This document shows, one piece after another, positions 7,279 through 15,877 of a DNA stretch of 27,506 nt. The stretch comes from Caryophanales bacterium UBA6448 (lineage in GTDB: Bacteria; Bacillota_I; Bacilli_A; RF39; UBA660). The stretch's first letter is position 1. Every line of letters starts with the position of its first letter. The DNA is taken from positions 1,251 through 28,756 of the forward strand of contig DJOC01000035.1 of NCBI GenBank assembly GCA_002439555.1, in the 5' to 3' direction. The translations under genes were made by a program, and so were the position numbers. Under the pieces are notes generated by a model. The model did not search any database. It was not told the DNA's origin and worked only from the letters and a program-made list of their open reading frames with translations.

Positions 7279-8127
7279 ATGAATAATTATATTTATTGGG
7301 TTGTAATATATTTAGTATTTTCACTTATCTATGCTCAAACATTTAAAAAGGCTAATAGAAATATGAAAGATGCTAGTGCATTAACAGTTTTACTTGAACT
7401 ATTTACCTCTTTTTTTGCCATATTTTTTATACCGTTTTTTAAATTTAAGTTTCCTGATAATCCAAGTATTTATCTAACTATTTTTATTGTAACAATAATT
7501 TATGCACTTACTGATAGACTTAATATTGAGGCAAGATATGGTCTTAATCCATCAACATTTTCAATGCTTAAACAACTTTCTAGTGTTTTCCTAGTAATAT
7601 TTGGCTTTATCTTTTTGAAAGAAAAATTAGTTATAAAAAAGATTATCGGTGGTGTGATTATTATACTTGCTAACGTCTTTCTAGGTATGAACAAAGGAAA
7701 AGTTTCCTTTAACAAATATTTTATAATGTGTTTTATATCAAATTTCTTATTTGCTATTGCAATGCTTATAAATGTAAATATATCAAGTAATTTTAATATT
7801 GCTTTTTATACAATTATTACAGTATTTATACCCTCAATATATATTTTCTTATTTAATAAATTAAGTTTTAAAAAACTTGCTAATGAGTTTTCATTATATG
7901 ATAAAAAAAGGTTTATTATCGCAGCATTTTCGTGGTGTGTAATGTTAATTTCTTCGGTTAAAGCGTATGAATATGGATCTGTTTCTGTAGTTGCTCCACT
8001 TTTAACATTATCAATGATTACAAATACAATTTATGAATATATTTTTGATAGAAATAAAAAAGATTTATTATTTAAATTATTTATAAGTTTTTTAATTATA
8101 ATTGGGGTTATTCTTATAAAAATGTAA
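7279..8127 (+). CDS. EamA/DMT-superfamily membrane transporter (first of a pair)
   Basis: 282-aa, almost wholly hydrophobic protein with about nine or ten membrane helices, in the two-repeat layout of the drug/metabolite transporter (DMT/EamA) superfamily. The pattern FSMLKQLSSVFLVIFGFIFLKEKL (helix, then LKEKL) at the end of the first half is the usual EamA hallmark, and the second half ends with a matching helix after an aromatic loop. It should move a small metabolite, sugar or cation across the membrane; substrate unknown. GGGAGAG stands before the ATG. The next gene, 21 bases on, encodes a second transporter of the same fold, so they may act together. Confidence 0.7.
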   Translation: MNNYIYWVVIYLVFSLIYAQTFKKANRNMKDASALTVLLELFTSFFAIFFIPFFKFKFPDNPSIYLTIFIVTIIYALTDRLNIEARYGLNPSTFSMLKQLSSVFLVIFGFIFLKEKLVIKKIIGGVIIILANVFLGMNKGKVSFNKYFIMCFISNFLFAIAMLINVNISSNFNIAFYTIITVFIPSIYIFLFNKLSFKKLANEFSLYDKKRFIIAAFSWCVMLISSVKAYEYGSVSVVAPLLTLSMITNTIYEYIFDRNKKDLLFKLFISFLIIIGVILIKM

Positions 8128-8148
8128 CATAATAAAAATGGAGAGATT

Positions 8149-9003
8149 ATGTATTTAATTTATGTATTAATAATAATTATTATAAGTGGAACATTAGACA
8201 TTATTGAAAAGAAAGCAAGTGAAAAGGATGAACTTCGATTTTGGGCATTTGGCTGTCTTACTTTTGGTGTGTTTGAATCGCTTCTTGGTATATTTCTTTT
8301 AAACAGTGGTTTTTCATTTTCTATAAAGGATTTATTTTTAGTTTTACCTGTTTCAATGCTTAGCAGCATTGGTTATTATTTTTCAGTACTTGCCTTAAAA
8401 AATGGTAACATTTCTAAAGTAAGTGTAATAATGAGATTAAAAATTATTTGGGTGTTAATTTTATCAAGTATTTTTTTACCAAGTGAAAGACTAAAATTTT
8501 TACAGATTATTTTAGTATTTATAATTCTTATATTAAACATTTTATTAAATTATCAAAAGGGTAGAAAAGGTAAAGATTTAGGAATTATTTATGCCTTTGG
8601 TTATTTATTTTCTAACGGTAGTGCAACATTTATCAACAAATTAGTAACATTAAAAATTGAAAATACTATGGCGATAACTTTTTATTCAGGTATAACTAGT
8701 ATATTTTCAATTATTTTAATACTTTTATTAATTAATAAAATGGATTTATTAAATATAAAAAAATTTAAGAGTAAAAATGAAGTCCTTGTTATGGAATCTT
8801 TAGAGGTAATATCAATGATTCTTTTAAGACTTGCTCTTAAAACTGGTAATGTTGTTATTATATCAAGTTTATCATCAGCCTCAATTATTGTGGCAACATT
8901 ATTAGCAAATATTATTCTTAATGATAAAATATCTTATAAAAAATGGGCAATAATTTTTTTAATTGTAATTTGTTTAATAATTTTATCATTTATAAGCATT
9001 TAG
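8149..9003 (+). CDS. EamA/DMT-superfamily membrane transporter (second of a pair)
   Basis: 284-aa membrane protein of about ten helices, with the same size and two-repeat plan as its upstream neighbour but quite different in sequence, so not a recent duplicate. The first half contains SIGYYFSVLALKNGNISKVS, a typical EamA helix-3/4 region, and the second half repeats the motif (LALKTGNVVIISSLSSAS, then ILNDKISYKKW). GGAGAG lies 3 bases before ATG 8149. No separate promoter is seen, so it is probably co-transcribed with the 7279 gene. A hetero-oligomer of the two is possible, as known for some small DMT members, but this is speculation. Confidence 0.7.
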   Translation: MYLIYVLIIIIISGTLDIIEKKASEKDELRFWAFGCLTFGVFESLLGIFLLNSGFSFSIKDLFLVLPVSMLSSIGYYFSVLALKNGNISKVSVIMRLKIIWVLILSSIFLPSERLKFLQIILVFIILILNILLNYQKGRKGKDLGIIYAFGYLFSNGSATFINKLVTLKIENTMAITFYSGITSIFSIILILLLINKMDLLNIKKFKSKNEVLVMESLEVISMILLRLALKTGNVVIISSLSSASIIVATLLANIILNDKISYKKWAIIFLIVICLIILSFISI

Positions 9004-9005
9004 TC

Positions 9006-9034
9006 TTCCAAAATGAATAAATGTTTGCTATAAT
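9006..9034 (+). promoter_or_regulatory. extended -10 promoter for the SNF2 gene
   Basis: TGCTATAAT (9026-9034) is a perfect extended -10; -35 candidate TTCCAA (9006-9011) is weak. ATG 9056 follows 21 bases later. Confidence 0.6.
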
Positions 9035-9055
9035 AACTTTGCGCGTGGAGGTAAT

Positions 9056-12000
9056 ATGAAAAAAAACGATATTGAACATAAAGCTAAAGTTTTAGAATTT
9101 GTAAATGAATCTGATTATAATAATGGACTTGGTTTAGTAAAACATACTGAATTACTTAGACATACACGAAATGGTTATGATCATACTTTTGAATTTAATG
9201 TAATTGATAATGAGTCGTATTATAGAAAATCCGCTGTTCAAATAGATACATTTAATGGTAAAGTAACAGATCTTTATTGTTCGTGTGGTTATTTTAGTAT
9301 ATTTCATAAATGTAGACATATTGCGGCTTGTCTAATTAAAAATTATGATGATATTTTTAAAGAGGAAAAATTAGATCCTATGTTAATAACTGAGGACCTT
9401 CTTTCAACATTTGATGGAGAAAAAAATTTACAACCAATAATTAAGAAAGAAGCACATGTGGAGATTGAACTTCATAAATATACTTATTACTCAGATAGTT
9501 GCGATTTTAAATTTAAAATAGGCGTTGATAAAATGTATTCTTTGAATAAAAAAATATATGATTTTTCACGTGCTTATTTATCTAAAACTGGTACTACTAA
9601 TTTTGGTAAAAATTTTGTCTATGATCCTAATATTCATTTTTTTAGTGAAAAAGATAGAAATTTGATTGACTATTTAATTTCTAAAGATTCTGGTTATTTT
9701 AATTCGATGTCTCAAAATAAAGTATCCTCAGTAATTGAAAGACTTGCTCAATATGATATTAAATATTATATAAATGATAATTATAAGGGTACTTATTCTG
9801 GGATTTCACAAAATTGTCCTTTAGAAAGTTATTTAGAAAAGAAAAATGATAATTATGTATTGACTTTTACAAATATTGATAATTTTGATTATGTAGGATC
9901 AAATCCTCCATTTGTATTTTTTAAGGGTAAAATAGTACAACTAGATAATAAAACTATTGACTTAATTAATAAATTATATAGATATAAGGTAAACTCAATA
10001 ACTATTCCTCAAGATAAATTAGATACGTTTAAAACTGGACTTCTTCCTAAAATTAAAAGTGAAATTAAAGTTGATGATAACGTTGATGGTGAAATAGTAA
10101 TTGGTAATAAACCCAAAGTTAAACTATATTTTGATTCTAAATATGATGGAATAATTTGCAATATATTATTTAATTATGGAAATAAAGAACTAAATTATTT
10201 TGATGAAGATAAAAAAATTATTCGTGATGATGAATTTGAAAATCAAGTTGTCGAGGATGTTTATTCATATAATTTTAGAAAAGACAATAAACGTTTTATA
10301 ATGGATGATATTGATTATATTGGCGAGTTTATTGAAAATGATATGATTTCTCTTGCAAAAGATTATGAAGTATATTCAACAGAAAATTTTAAGAAGAATA
10401 AGATGATTAAGACCATTATAAAATCTTCATTCTCTATTGGACAAGATAATATTTTAAGCTATCATTTTGATTTAAATGGTATTTCTGATAAAGAAATAAA
10501 TGATATGATTAATAGTTATAAAAGTAAAAAGAAATATTATAGATTAAAAAGTGGAGATATTGTAAATCTTGAAAACGATGAAAATCTAAAGGAACTTAAT
10601 AATTTACTTGATGATATGGATATTGATAAAGTTTCTAATGGAGTAATTCCTAAATATCGTGCAATTTATTTATCTAGTTTGAAAGATAATAAATATTCCA
10701 TAATTAAAACTAATAATCTTTTTGATGATTTTATTAATAAATTTAATCAGTATAAAGATGCTGATATAAAATTTTCTAAAAAAGATTTAACTATCTTAAG
10801 AGATTATCAAGTAACTGGAGTTAAGTGGCTTTATAATATTTATAAATGTGAACTTGGTGGTATTTTAGCGGATGAAATGGGACTTGGTAAAAGTATTCAA
10901 TTTATTTATTTAATAAAGGAAATTATCAAAGAAAATAAAGATGCCAAAATTTTAATTGTTTGTCCAACATCTCTTGTATATAACTGGCAAAAAGAGTTTG
11001 AAAAATTTGGACCAGATATTTCACTTAAAGTTATGTATGGTAATAAAGAAAAAAGACATAATGAATTTGATAATATTAAAGAGAATGTAATTATTACTTC
11101 ATATGGTCTTATCCGTGAGGATGAAGAGTATTATGAAAAATTAAACTTTGAAGTAATGGCTATTGATGAAGCCCAAAGTATTAAAAATGCTTCGACAGGT
11201 ATTACTAAATGTGTAAAGAAGATTAATGCTAAAGTTAAATTTGCTTTAACTGGAACACCACTTGAAAATAACGTTACAGAGCTTTGGAGTATATTTGATT
11301 ACATTATGCCAGGCTATTTAACTAATCTTAAAGCATTTAATACAAAATATGCAATAAAGGATATAGACAATGAATCTACTAAAGCATTAATTAATCTACA
11401 AAAACAAATTGCACCATTTATTCTTCGTAGAAAGAAATCAGATGTTTTAACTGATTTACCTCCGAAAATAGAAAATAATATTTTTATTGATTTAAATGAG
11501 AAACAAAAAAATGTTTATGCAATGGAAGTAAAAAAGACACGTAAAGAAATGGATGAAATTATTGAAAGTGAGGGTTATGAAAAAGCAAGATTTAAAATAT
11601 TACAACTTCTTACTAAATTAAGACAACTTTGTATTGACCCTAAAATAGTGTATGAAAACTATACTGGTGAAAGTTCAAAGATAACTGAGGTTACAAAAGT
11701 TTGTAAAGAGGTAATTTCAAATGGGCATAAAATTTTACTATTTTCCTCATTTAAAACAGCAATTGATATTTTAAATAGAGAATTTACTAATGAAGGAATA
11801 TCAACTTATGTAATTGATGGTAGTGTTGGTGCTAAAAAAAGAAATGAACTTGTAGATAAATTTAATAAAGATGATACAAATTGCTTCTTAATTACAATTA
11901 AATCAGGTGGAACAGGTCTTAATTTAACAAGTGCAGATGTTGTTATTCATTTAGACTTATGGTGGAATCCTCAGGTGGAAAATCAAGCCACTGATAGAGC

Positions 12001-12208
12001 GCATCGTATTGGTCAAAAAAATACTGTTGAAGTTATAAAATTAATATGTAAAGGTACAATTGAGGAAAAAATATTAGAACTTCAAAATAAGAAAAAACTT
12101 TTAGCGGACACTTTAATCGAGGGCGAAGATAGAGATAAGAATATAATATCTAAATTAAGTGCTGATGATATCAAAAGTTTATTAAGTACAGATAATGATG
12201 AGGAGTAA
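9056..12208 (+). CDS. SNF2-family helicase with N-terminal SWIM zinc finger
   Basis: 1050-aa DNA/RNA-stimulated ATPase of the bacterial SNF2 group (like B. subtilis YwqA). A SWIM zinc finger is visible at C75, C77, C86 and H88. A long middle region, the usual bacterial SNF2-associated part, follows. The motor starts near residue 580: RDYQVTGVKWL, Walker A region ILADEMGLGKS (about 603-613), DEAQ (704-707), LTGTPLEN. The second RecA lobe has FSSFKTAIDIL, SGGTGLNLTSADVVIHLDLW (from about 952) and QATDRAHRIGQ (about 977-987). Complete, with all motifs intact. SNF2 proteins remodel protein-nucleic acid complexes; related RapA recycles RNA polymerase, but this protein's exact role is unknown. GGAGG precedes the ATG. 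The pncC gene follows with one base between stop and start. Confidence 0.92.
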   Translation: MKKNDIEHKAKVLEFVNESDYNNGLGLVKHTELLRHTRNGYDHTFEFNVIDNESYYRKSAVQIDTFNGKVTDLYCSCGYFSIFHKCRHIAACLIKNYDDIFKEEKLDPMLITEDLLSTFDGEKNLQPIIKKEAHVEIELHKYTYYSDSCDFKFKIGVDKMYSLNKKIYDFSRAYLSKTGTTNFGKNFVYDPNIHFFSEKDRNLIDYLISKDSGYFNSMSQNKVSSVIERLAQYDIKYYINDNYKGTYSGISQNCPLESYLEKKNDNYVLTFTNIDNFDYVGSNPPFVFFKGKIVQLDNKTIDLINKLYRYKVNSITIPQDKLDTFKTGLLPKIKSEIKVDDNVDGEIVIGNKPKVKLYFDSKYDGIICNILFNYGNKELNYFDEDKKIIRDDEFENQVVEDVYSYNFRKDNKRFIMDDIDYIGEFIENDMISLAKDYEVYSTENFKKNKMIKTIIKSSFSIGQDNILSYHFDLNGISDKEINDMINSYKSKKKYYRLKSGDIVNLENDENLKELNNLLDDMDIDKVSNGVIPKYRAIYLSSLKDNKYSIIKTNNLFDDFINKFNQYKDADIKFSKKDLTILRDYQVTGVKWLYNIYKCELGGILADEMGLGKSIQFIYLIKEIIKENKDAKILIVCPTSLVYNWQKEFEKFGPDISLKVMYGNKEKRHNEFDNIKENVIITSYGLIREDEEYYEKLNFEVMAIDEAQSIKNASTGITKCVKKINAKVKFALTGTPLENNVTELWSIFDYIMPGYLTNLKAFNTKYAIKDIDNESTKALINLQKQIAPFILRRKKSDVLTDLPPKIENNIFIDLNEKQKNVYAMEVKKTRKEMDEIIESEGYEKARFKILQLLTKLRQLCIDPKIVYENYTGESSKITEVTKVCKEVISNGHKILLFSSFKTAIDILNREFTNEGISTYVIDGSVGAKKRNELVDKFNKDDTNCFLITIKSGGTGLNLTSADVVIHLDLWWNPQVENQATDRAHRIGQKNTVEVIKLICKGTIEEKILELQNKKKLLADTLIEGEDRDKNIISKLSADDIKSLLSTDNDEE

Positions 12209-12209
12209 T

Positions 12210-12677
12210 ATGGTAGAAAAAACTGTAAAAAAATTAATTGAATTAAATAAAACTATTAGTACAATGGAATCTTGCACAGGTGGAGGTTTAGCAAATGCGA
12301 TAACTAATATTCCTGATGCAAGTAAGATATTTAGTTTTGGAGCAGTTACATATTCAAATGAATATAAAATAAAAATGGGTGTTAGCAAAAATATTATTGA
12401 TACATATTCTGTTTATAGCAAGCAAACTGCTAATGAAATGAGTAAAAAAATTTCTATGTTTACATCTTCAGATTTTGGAGTGGGTATAACTGGAAAACTT
12501 AATAAAAAAGATGATAATAATCTTTATGGTGATGACAATAAAGTTTTTATAAGTGTGTATGACAAGAAAAAAGATACATTTTATAACAAAGAGGTAACAG
12601 TAAATTCCTTTGATAGAAAAGAAATCAAAGATTATGTTATAAATGAAGTTTTTTCCCTAATATATGGGCTATTATAA
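12210..12677 (+). CDS. pncC: CinA C-terminal domain protein, nicotinamide-nucleotide amidohydrolase PncC
   Basis: 155-aa stand-alone CinA-C domain. The family deamidates nicotinamide mononucleotide to nicotinate mononucleotide in pyridine nucleotide recycling. The signature ESCTGGGLANAITNIPDAS (residues about 20-38) includes the catalytic Ser, followed by FSFGAVTYSNEYKIKMGV and GVGITGKL. In typical members the last motif is GITGPGG; here it reads GITGKLNKKDD, a departure worth noting. It lacks the N-terminal MoaB-like domain of full CinA, as many single-domain homologs do. I chose ATG 12210 because AGGAG (12201-12205) precedes it; an in-frame ATG at 12195 lies inside the helicase gene. It is coupled to the SNF2 gene; a functional link is not obvious. 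Confidence 0.85.
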   Translation: MVEKTVKKLIELNKTISTMESCTGGGLANAITNIPDASKIFSFGAVTYSNEYKIKMGVSKNIIDTYSVYSKQTANEMSKKISMFTSSDFGVGITGKLNKKDDNNLYGDDNKVFISVYDKKKDTFYNKEVTVNSFDRKEIKDYVINEVFSLIYGLL

Positions 12678-12732
12678 AAGAAACGATTGTTACCATTTAT
12701 TATGAGTTAAGCTAGATAAATCGTATAAAATA

Positions 12733-12767
12733 AAAAAGTAATTAATTTTAAATGTTAATTACTTTTT
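12733..12767. terminator. bidirectional terminator between pncC and the VanZ-RDD gene
   Basis: AAAAAGTAATTAA (12733-12745) pairs perfectly with TTAATTACTTTTT (12755-12767) around a 9-base loop. It gives a T run on both strands. The stop codon of the minus-strand gene (12755-12757) is part of the stem. Confidence 0.85.
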
Positions 12768-13822
12768 ATTGTACTTATAAGTTTTGTTTTAGATAGTTTT
12801 TCAAATAATAATGGTTTCTTTGTAAATATATATTTAAATGCTGATATAACAAAATATAGAAAATCAATAATTAAGAGTATTCCTTTTAAAGAGGCAATAT
12901 TAATTTTATAAATTATAATGAAACTAAAAATATAAAATAAACAAAATATTAATCTTCTTAAAAAAGAATTAAATAAAGTAGGATTATTATCATAATTAAC
13001 AACACCAATATTTAAATATCTTTGAGCAATTGTATTTCCTTTTAAAAGAAAAGGTAATAAGAAGTAATAGAAAATAAATAAAACTATCAAAACTATATGA
13101 TTATTAAATAAAATATATAAAATTAATTCTAATGTACCAAAGATAAATAAATCTAAACAAAAGGAAGTAAATTTTCTAAGATTAGACATCTTTTCACCTT
13201 TTTTTAAGGCATTATTATCTATATCTTCTCTAGTTGGTAATATTTTCATCAAAGGTTTAACTAAAAAATAACCTAGTAAACCTCCAACTGTATTAAGAAT
13301 TAAATCATCAACATCAAATAATCTATAACCTCTTGGATAAATAAAATATAAGCCTGTTAATTGAGTAAGTTCAAAAAATAGTGATAAGAAAAAAGAATAA
13401 ATTGTAATATCTAATTTGCTTTTCTTAAAGTAATATCTTAAATACATTCCAAAAGGAACTGTTAAAAATATATTGTAAAGTGGTACATAAAATGTTGAAT
13501 GTTTAATTGCTTTTACATAGGTATGAACATTTGTTAATCTAAAAGGACTTTCATTTATAAAATCTTTAATAAAGTTAAAGGGAATAAGTTGCGTTCTTGG
13601 AGTTTTAAGCATTGCTACAACTTCATATTTTGGAAGTGGCAAAATAATTAAAAAATATGCACAAAGTAAATATAAAGTAAATGTATAAATAATAATTACT
13701 TTCATCGAAGATATAGAACCATATTTATGATAGTTTATTAATATGAATGGAAAACTTATAAAAAATGCTAAAAATGGAAATGTTAATAAAGCAATTTTAA
13801 TTACTTCAATATAACTACTCAT
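12755..13822 (-). CDS. VanZ-RDD fusion membrane protein
   Basis: 355-aa membrane protein of two joined domains. Residues about 1-195 are VanZ-like: membrane helices, the TQLIPFNF loop (about 78-84), FFELTQLTGLYFIYPRGYR and DVDDLILNTVGGLLGYF (170-186). Residues about 212-340 form an RDD domain with membrane helices: RKFTSFCLDLFIFG and KGNTIAQRYLNIGVV are typical. The VanZ family is named after a teicoplanin-resistance protein, but most members have no shown function; RDD proteins are poorly understood. This fusion is seen in other Bacillota. AAGGAGG stands before the ATG on the minus strand, and a clear promoter lies at 13847-13875. No resistance cluster is near, so a general envelope role is more likely. 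Confidence 0.8.
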   Translation of the reverse strand: MSSYIEVIKIALLTFPFLAFFISFPFILINYHKYGSISSMKVIIIYTFTLYLLCAYFLIILPLPKYEVVAMLKTPRTQLIPFNFIKDFINESPFRLTNVHTYVKAIKHSTFYVPLYNIFLTVPFGMYLRYYFKKSKLDITIYSFFLSLFFELTQLTGLYFIYPRGYRLFDVDDLILNTVGGLLGYFLVKPLMKILPTREDIDNNALKKGEKMSNLRKFTSFCLDLFIFGTLELILYILFNNHIVLIVLFIFYYFLLPFLLKGNTIAQRYLNIGVVNYDNNPTLFNSFLRRLIFCLFYIFSFIIIYKINIASLKGILLIIDFLYFVISAFKYIFTKKPLLFEKLSKTKLISTIKSN

Positions 13823-13846
13823 AATGCCTCCTTAAGTGTCCATTTA

Positions 13847-13875
13847 ATTATAATGAATTTACTCATATAATTCAA
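13847..13875 (-). promoter_or_regulatory. promoter for the VanZ-RDD gene
   Basis: On the minus strand, TTGAAT (13875-13870), 17 bases, then TATAAT (13852-13847). The ATG at 13822 is 24 bases beyond, so the leader is short. Confidence 0.65.
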
Positions 13876-13878
13876 TAA

Positions 13879-15804
13879 TTATCTTTTATATGCTTCAATC
13901 GGATCTAAAACATATTCTTCCTCTTTAAAATTTTTATATAAGTCTTTATCTTTTTTCTGAATATTAACATTATATTTTTTTGTATTTACTAAAATTATAT
14001 CTAATCCTAATCTTTTAGCACTTTCTATATCATTAGCATAAATTTCATCATAGCAATATATTGCAAATGATTTAAGTATTGGAATTTTATCATCCATTTG
14101 GGTAGTTTTTTTCTCATTTACTTGTGATATAACCAGTTCATTATAAGAGGGACTTGCGGTAACAAATTCATAGGGCATCATTATTTTATTTATTTTGGTT
14201 GTGGCATCTTCATTATTTCTGTCATAATTACTATAGGAATCCTCGGTATATGCGTGAACAACTTGTTCTTTTGTAAAACCATCATATGCTAAATTATAGA
14301 TATAATTAGGTTTAGAAAATGTATTTAATTTATAGCCACTGTCAATTGAAAATGAACCTCCATCTTTTCTTGAATGTAATTTAATTTCATCAAGAATTTC
14401 ACCCTTAAGAGTGCCGACTGATTTAACTAGTGCATAAAAAGGTTCTCCTTCAAGAGTATAAACATTAACTCCATATTTGTTTGATAGTTCATCATTTTTG
14501 TATTTGCCAATATTACCCTTTTTTAAAATGGCATCATTTATATTATCATACATTTTATTTTTAGCATTTCTTATGTCATCATAAAATTTTTCTATCATAT
14601 TTATTTGTGATAATGTTTGATGAAGATTTACTTTTTCACTATATGAAAGATTATCAATATTAAGTATTTGTTCATATAATGCTAAGTCCTCTTTTGAAAG
14701 GGTGTTACCCCCAGATTTTTCAAAACTTACAAGTTCATTAATATCTTTTTTTACATTAAGTGGATGGTCTTTAAAATGAAAATCAATAATTAAATTACCA
14801 AGCATTACATTACTTTCCTTTTTTAAAAAGTCTAACAATTCATCTTTATTATTACTTCGTAAACAGTCAATTACATCAGCATTTAAATTTTGTAGAAATA
14901 TACTTGATTCATTTTTAAAAATACTGTAGATACTTTCTTTAATAGTGTCATACTCTAATTTATTATTATCTATTAAATATTTTAATATCATATAAAGTTT
15001 TTTGTATTTTGAAAGTAGCCCATTGCTAATATTATTTATATTATCATTTAATACTTCTTTTTTTCTATTTTCAATACTTGATAAATCATTATATTTACTA
15101 AAATTATTAATTATAAATCTTGTGTAATTTATGTCATAATTATCTGACATTTTTTGAACAAAGTTTTTTTCCTCAAACATATAATGTGGAAATGCTAACC
15201 CTTTTTTAGAGCAGTTATAAAGGTCTATTAAAGATAAATCAGTAAATGATAATTTATAGTTTACTTTATTAATTAATAGTTGAGCTGCTTTTCCTTGTAG
15301 TTTTGCTAAAACTTTCCAAAAATTTTCTTTACTTACTTCATTATTTTTTATTATGTAAAGCTGGGCATCACTACTTACACATCCAATTAAATTAACTTTA
15401 TCTTTTTTTTCTACTTTATTATATAAAAGATTTGCTAAATTATTATTTAGATAGTAATAATTTACGTGCTTATTTTCAATATTTTCTATAACTAAATTAA
15501 CAAATTCATCATTATTAAAAAGTTTATTAACATATTCTTTAGTCGATGTTAAAATACTATTTAAGCTAATGTCACAATTTAAACTTTCCTTTAATAAATT
15601 TATACCATTTCCCTTTAAAAGATATAAAATAATGTCACTTTCTTCTTGAGAAAGGAATACAAAATCATACTTATAATCGGAATTAATTAATTTATTTTTA
15701 ATTCTATCATCAGATAAAACTCTTTCCTTTTCATTAGCATCAGCATTTAATAAATAATTTTTTAAATGTTCATAATTAAAATTTAATAAAATTTCTATGT
15801 CCAT
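13879..15804 (-). CDS. large protein of unknown function with a conserved C-terminal domain
   Basis: 641-aa soluble protein, no signal or membrane segment. The first roughly 330 residues are Asn/Leu-rich and helical, with repeated short leucine patterns suggesting a helical scaffold. The C-terminal 210 residues are more compact: YGVNVYTLEGEPFYALVKSV, KINKIMMPYEFVTASPSYNE, and IESAKRLGLDIILVNTKKYN. From memory, this C-terminus resembles a family common in gut Bacillota, in large proteins ending with a YNE...(P)DYI...AAK..G.PI pattern and without known activity; a search is needed. The start is supported by AGGAGT before ATG 15804 and an extended -10 upstream. It has a separate promoter from both neighbours. 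Intact, function unknown. Confidence 0.75.
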   Translation of the reverse strand: MDIEILLNFNYEHLKNYLLNADANEKERVLSDDRIKNKLINSDYKYDFVFLSQEESDIILYLLKGNGINLLKESLNCDISLNSILTSTKEYVNKLFNNDEFVNLVIENIENKHVNYYYLNNNLANLLYNKVEKKDKVNLIGCVSSDAQLYIIKNNEVSKENFWKVLAKLQGKAAQLLINKVNYKLSFTDLSLIDLYNCSKKGLAFPHYMFEEKNFVQKMSDNYDINYTRFIINNFSKYNDLSSIENRKKEVLNDNINNISNGLLSKYKKLYMILKYLIDNNKLEYDTIKESIYSIFKNESSIFLQNLNADVIDCLRSNNKDELLDFLKKESNVMLGNLIIDFHFKDHPLNVKKDINELVSFEKSGGNTLSKEDLALYEQILNIDNLSYSEKVNLHQTLSQINMIEKFYDDIRNAKNKMYDNINDAILKKGNIGKYKNDELSNKYGVNVYTLEGEPFYALVKSVGTLKGEILDEIKLHSRKDGGSFSIDSGYKLNTFSKPNYIYNLAYDGFTKEQVVHAYTEDSYSNYDRNNEDATTKINKIMMPYEFVTASPSYNELVISQVNEKKTTQMDDKIPILKSFAIYCYDEIYANDIESAKRLGLDIILVNTKKYNVNIQKKDKDLYKNFKEEEYVLDPIEAYKR

Positions 15805-15824
15805 ACTTATTTACTCCTATAACA

Positions 15825-15833
15825 ATGATAACA
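15825..15833 (-). promoter_or_regulatory. extended -10 for the 641-aa protein gene
   Basis: On the minus strand, TGTTATCAT (15833-15825) lies 20 bases before the ATG at 15804. No clear -35 is seen. Confidence 0.4.
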
Positions 15834-15842
15834 TAAATTCAC

Positions 15843-15877
15843 AAAAAAATGTAAAAATTGTTAAATCTTTACATTTT
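15843..15877 (-). terminator. intrinsic terminator of the DUF362 gene
   Basis: TTTACATTTT (15868-15877) and AAAATGTAAA (15846-15855) form a perfect 10-bp stem with a 12-base loop; read on the minus strand it is followed by a run of T. The gene's stop codon (15869-15871) lies in the stem. Confidence 0.75.

Noticed and set aside
7500..7715. Minus-strand open frame inside the first transporter gene
   Set aside because: Shadow of a strongly supported membrane protein on the other strand; no ribosome binding site and a composition unlike a real protein.
9000..9031. Hairpin between the second transporter and the SNF2 gene (AGCA.../...TGCT)
   Set aside because: Imperfect arms, no T run, and it overlaps the extended -10 promoter.
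12755..13822. Glycopeptide resistance gene (VanZ)
   Set aside because: Only the domain is shared; no vanHAX-type genes are near and the RDD fusion is a general Bacillota architecture.
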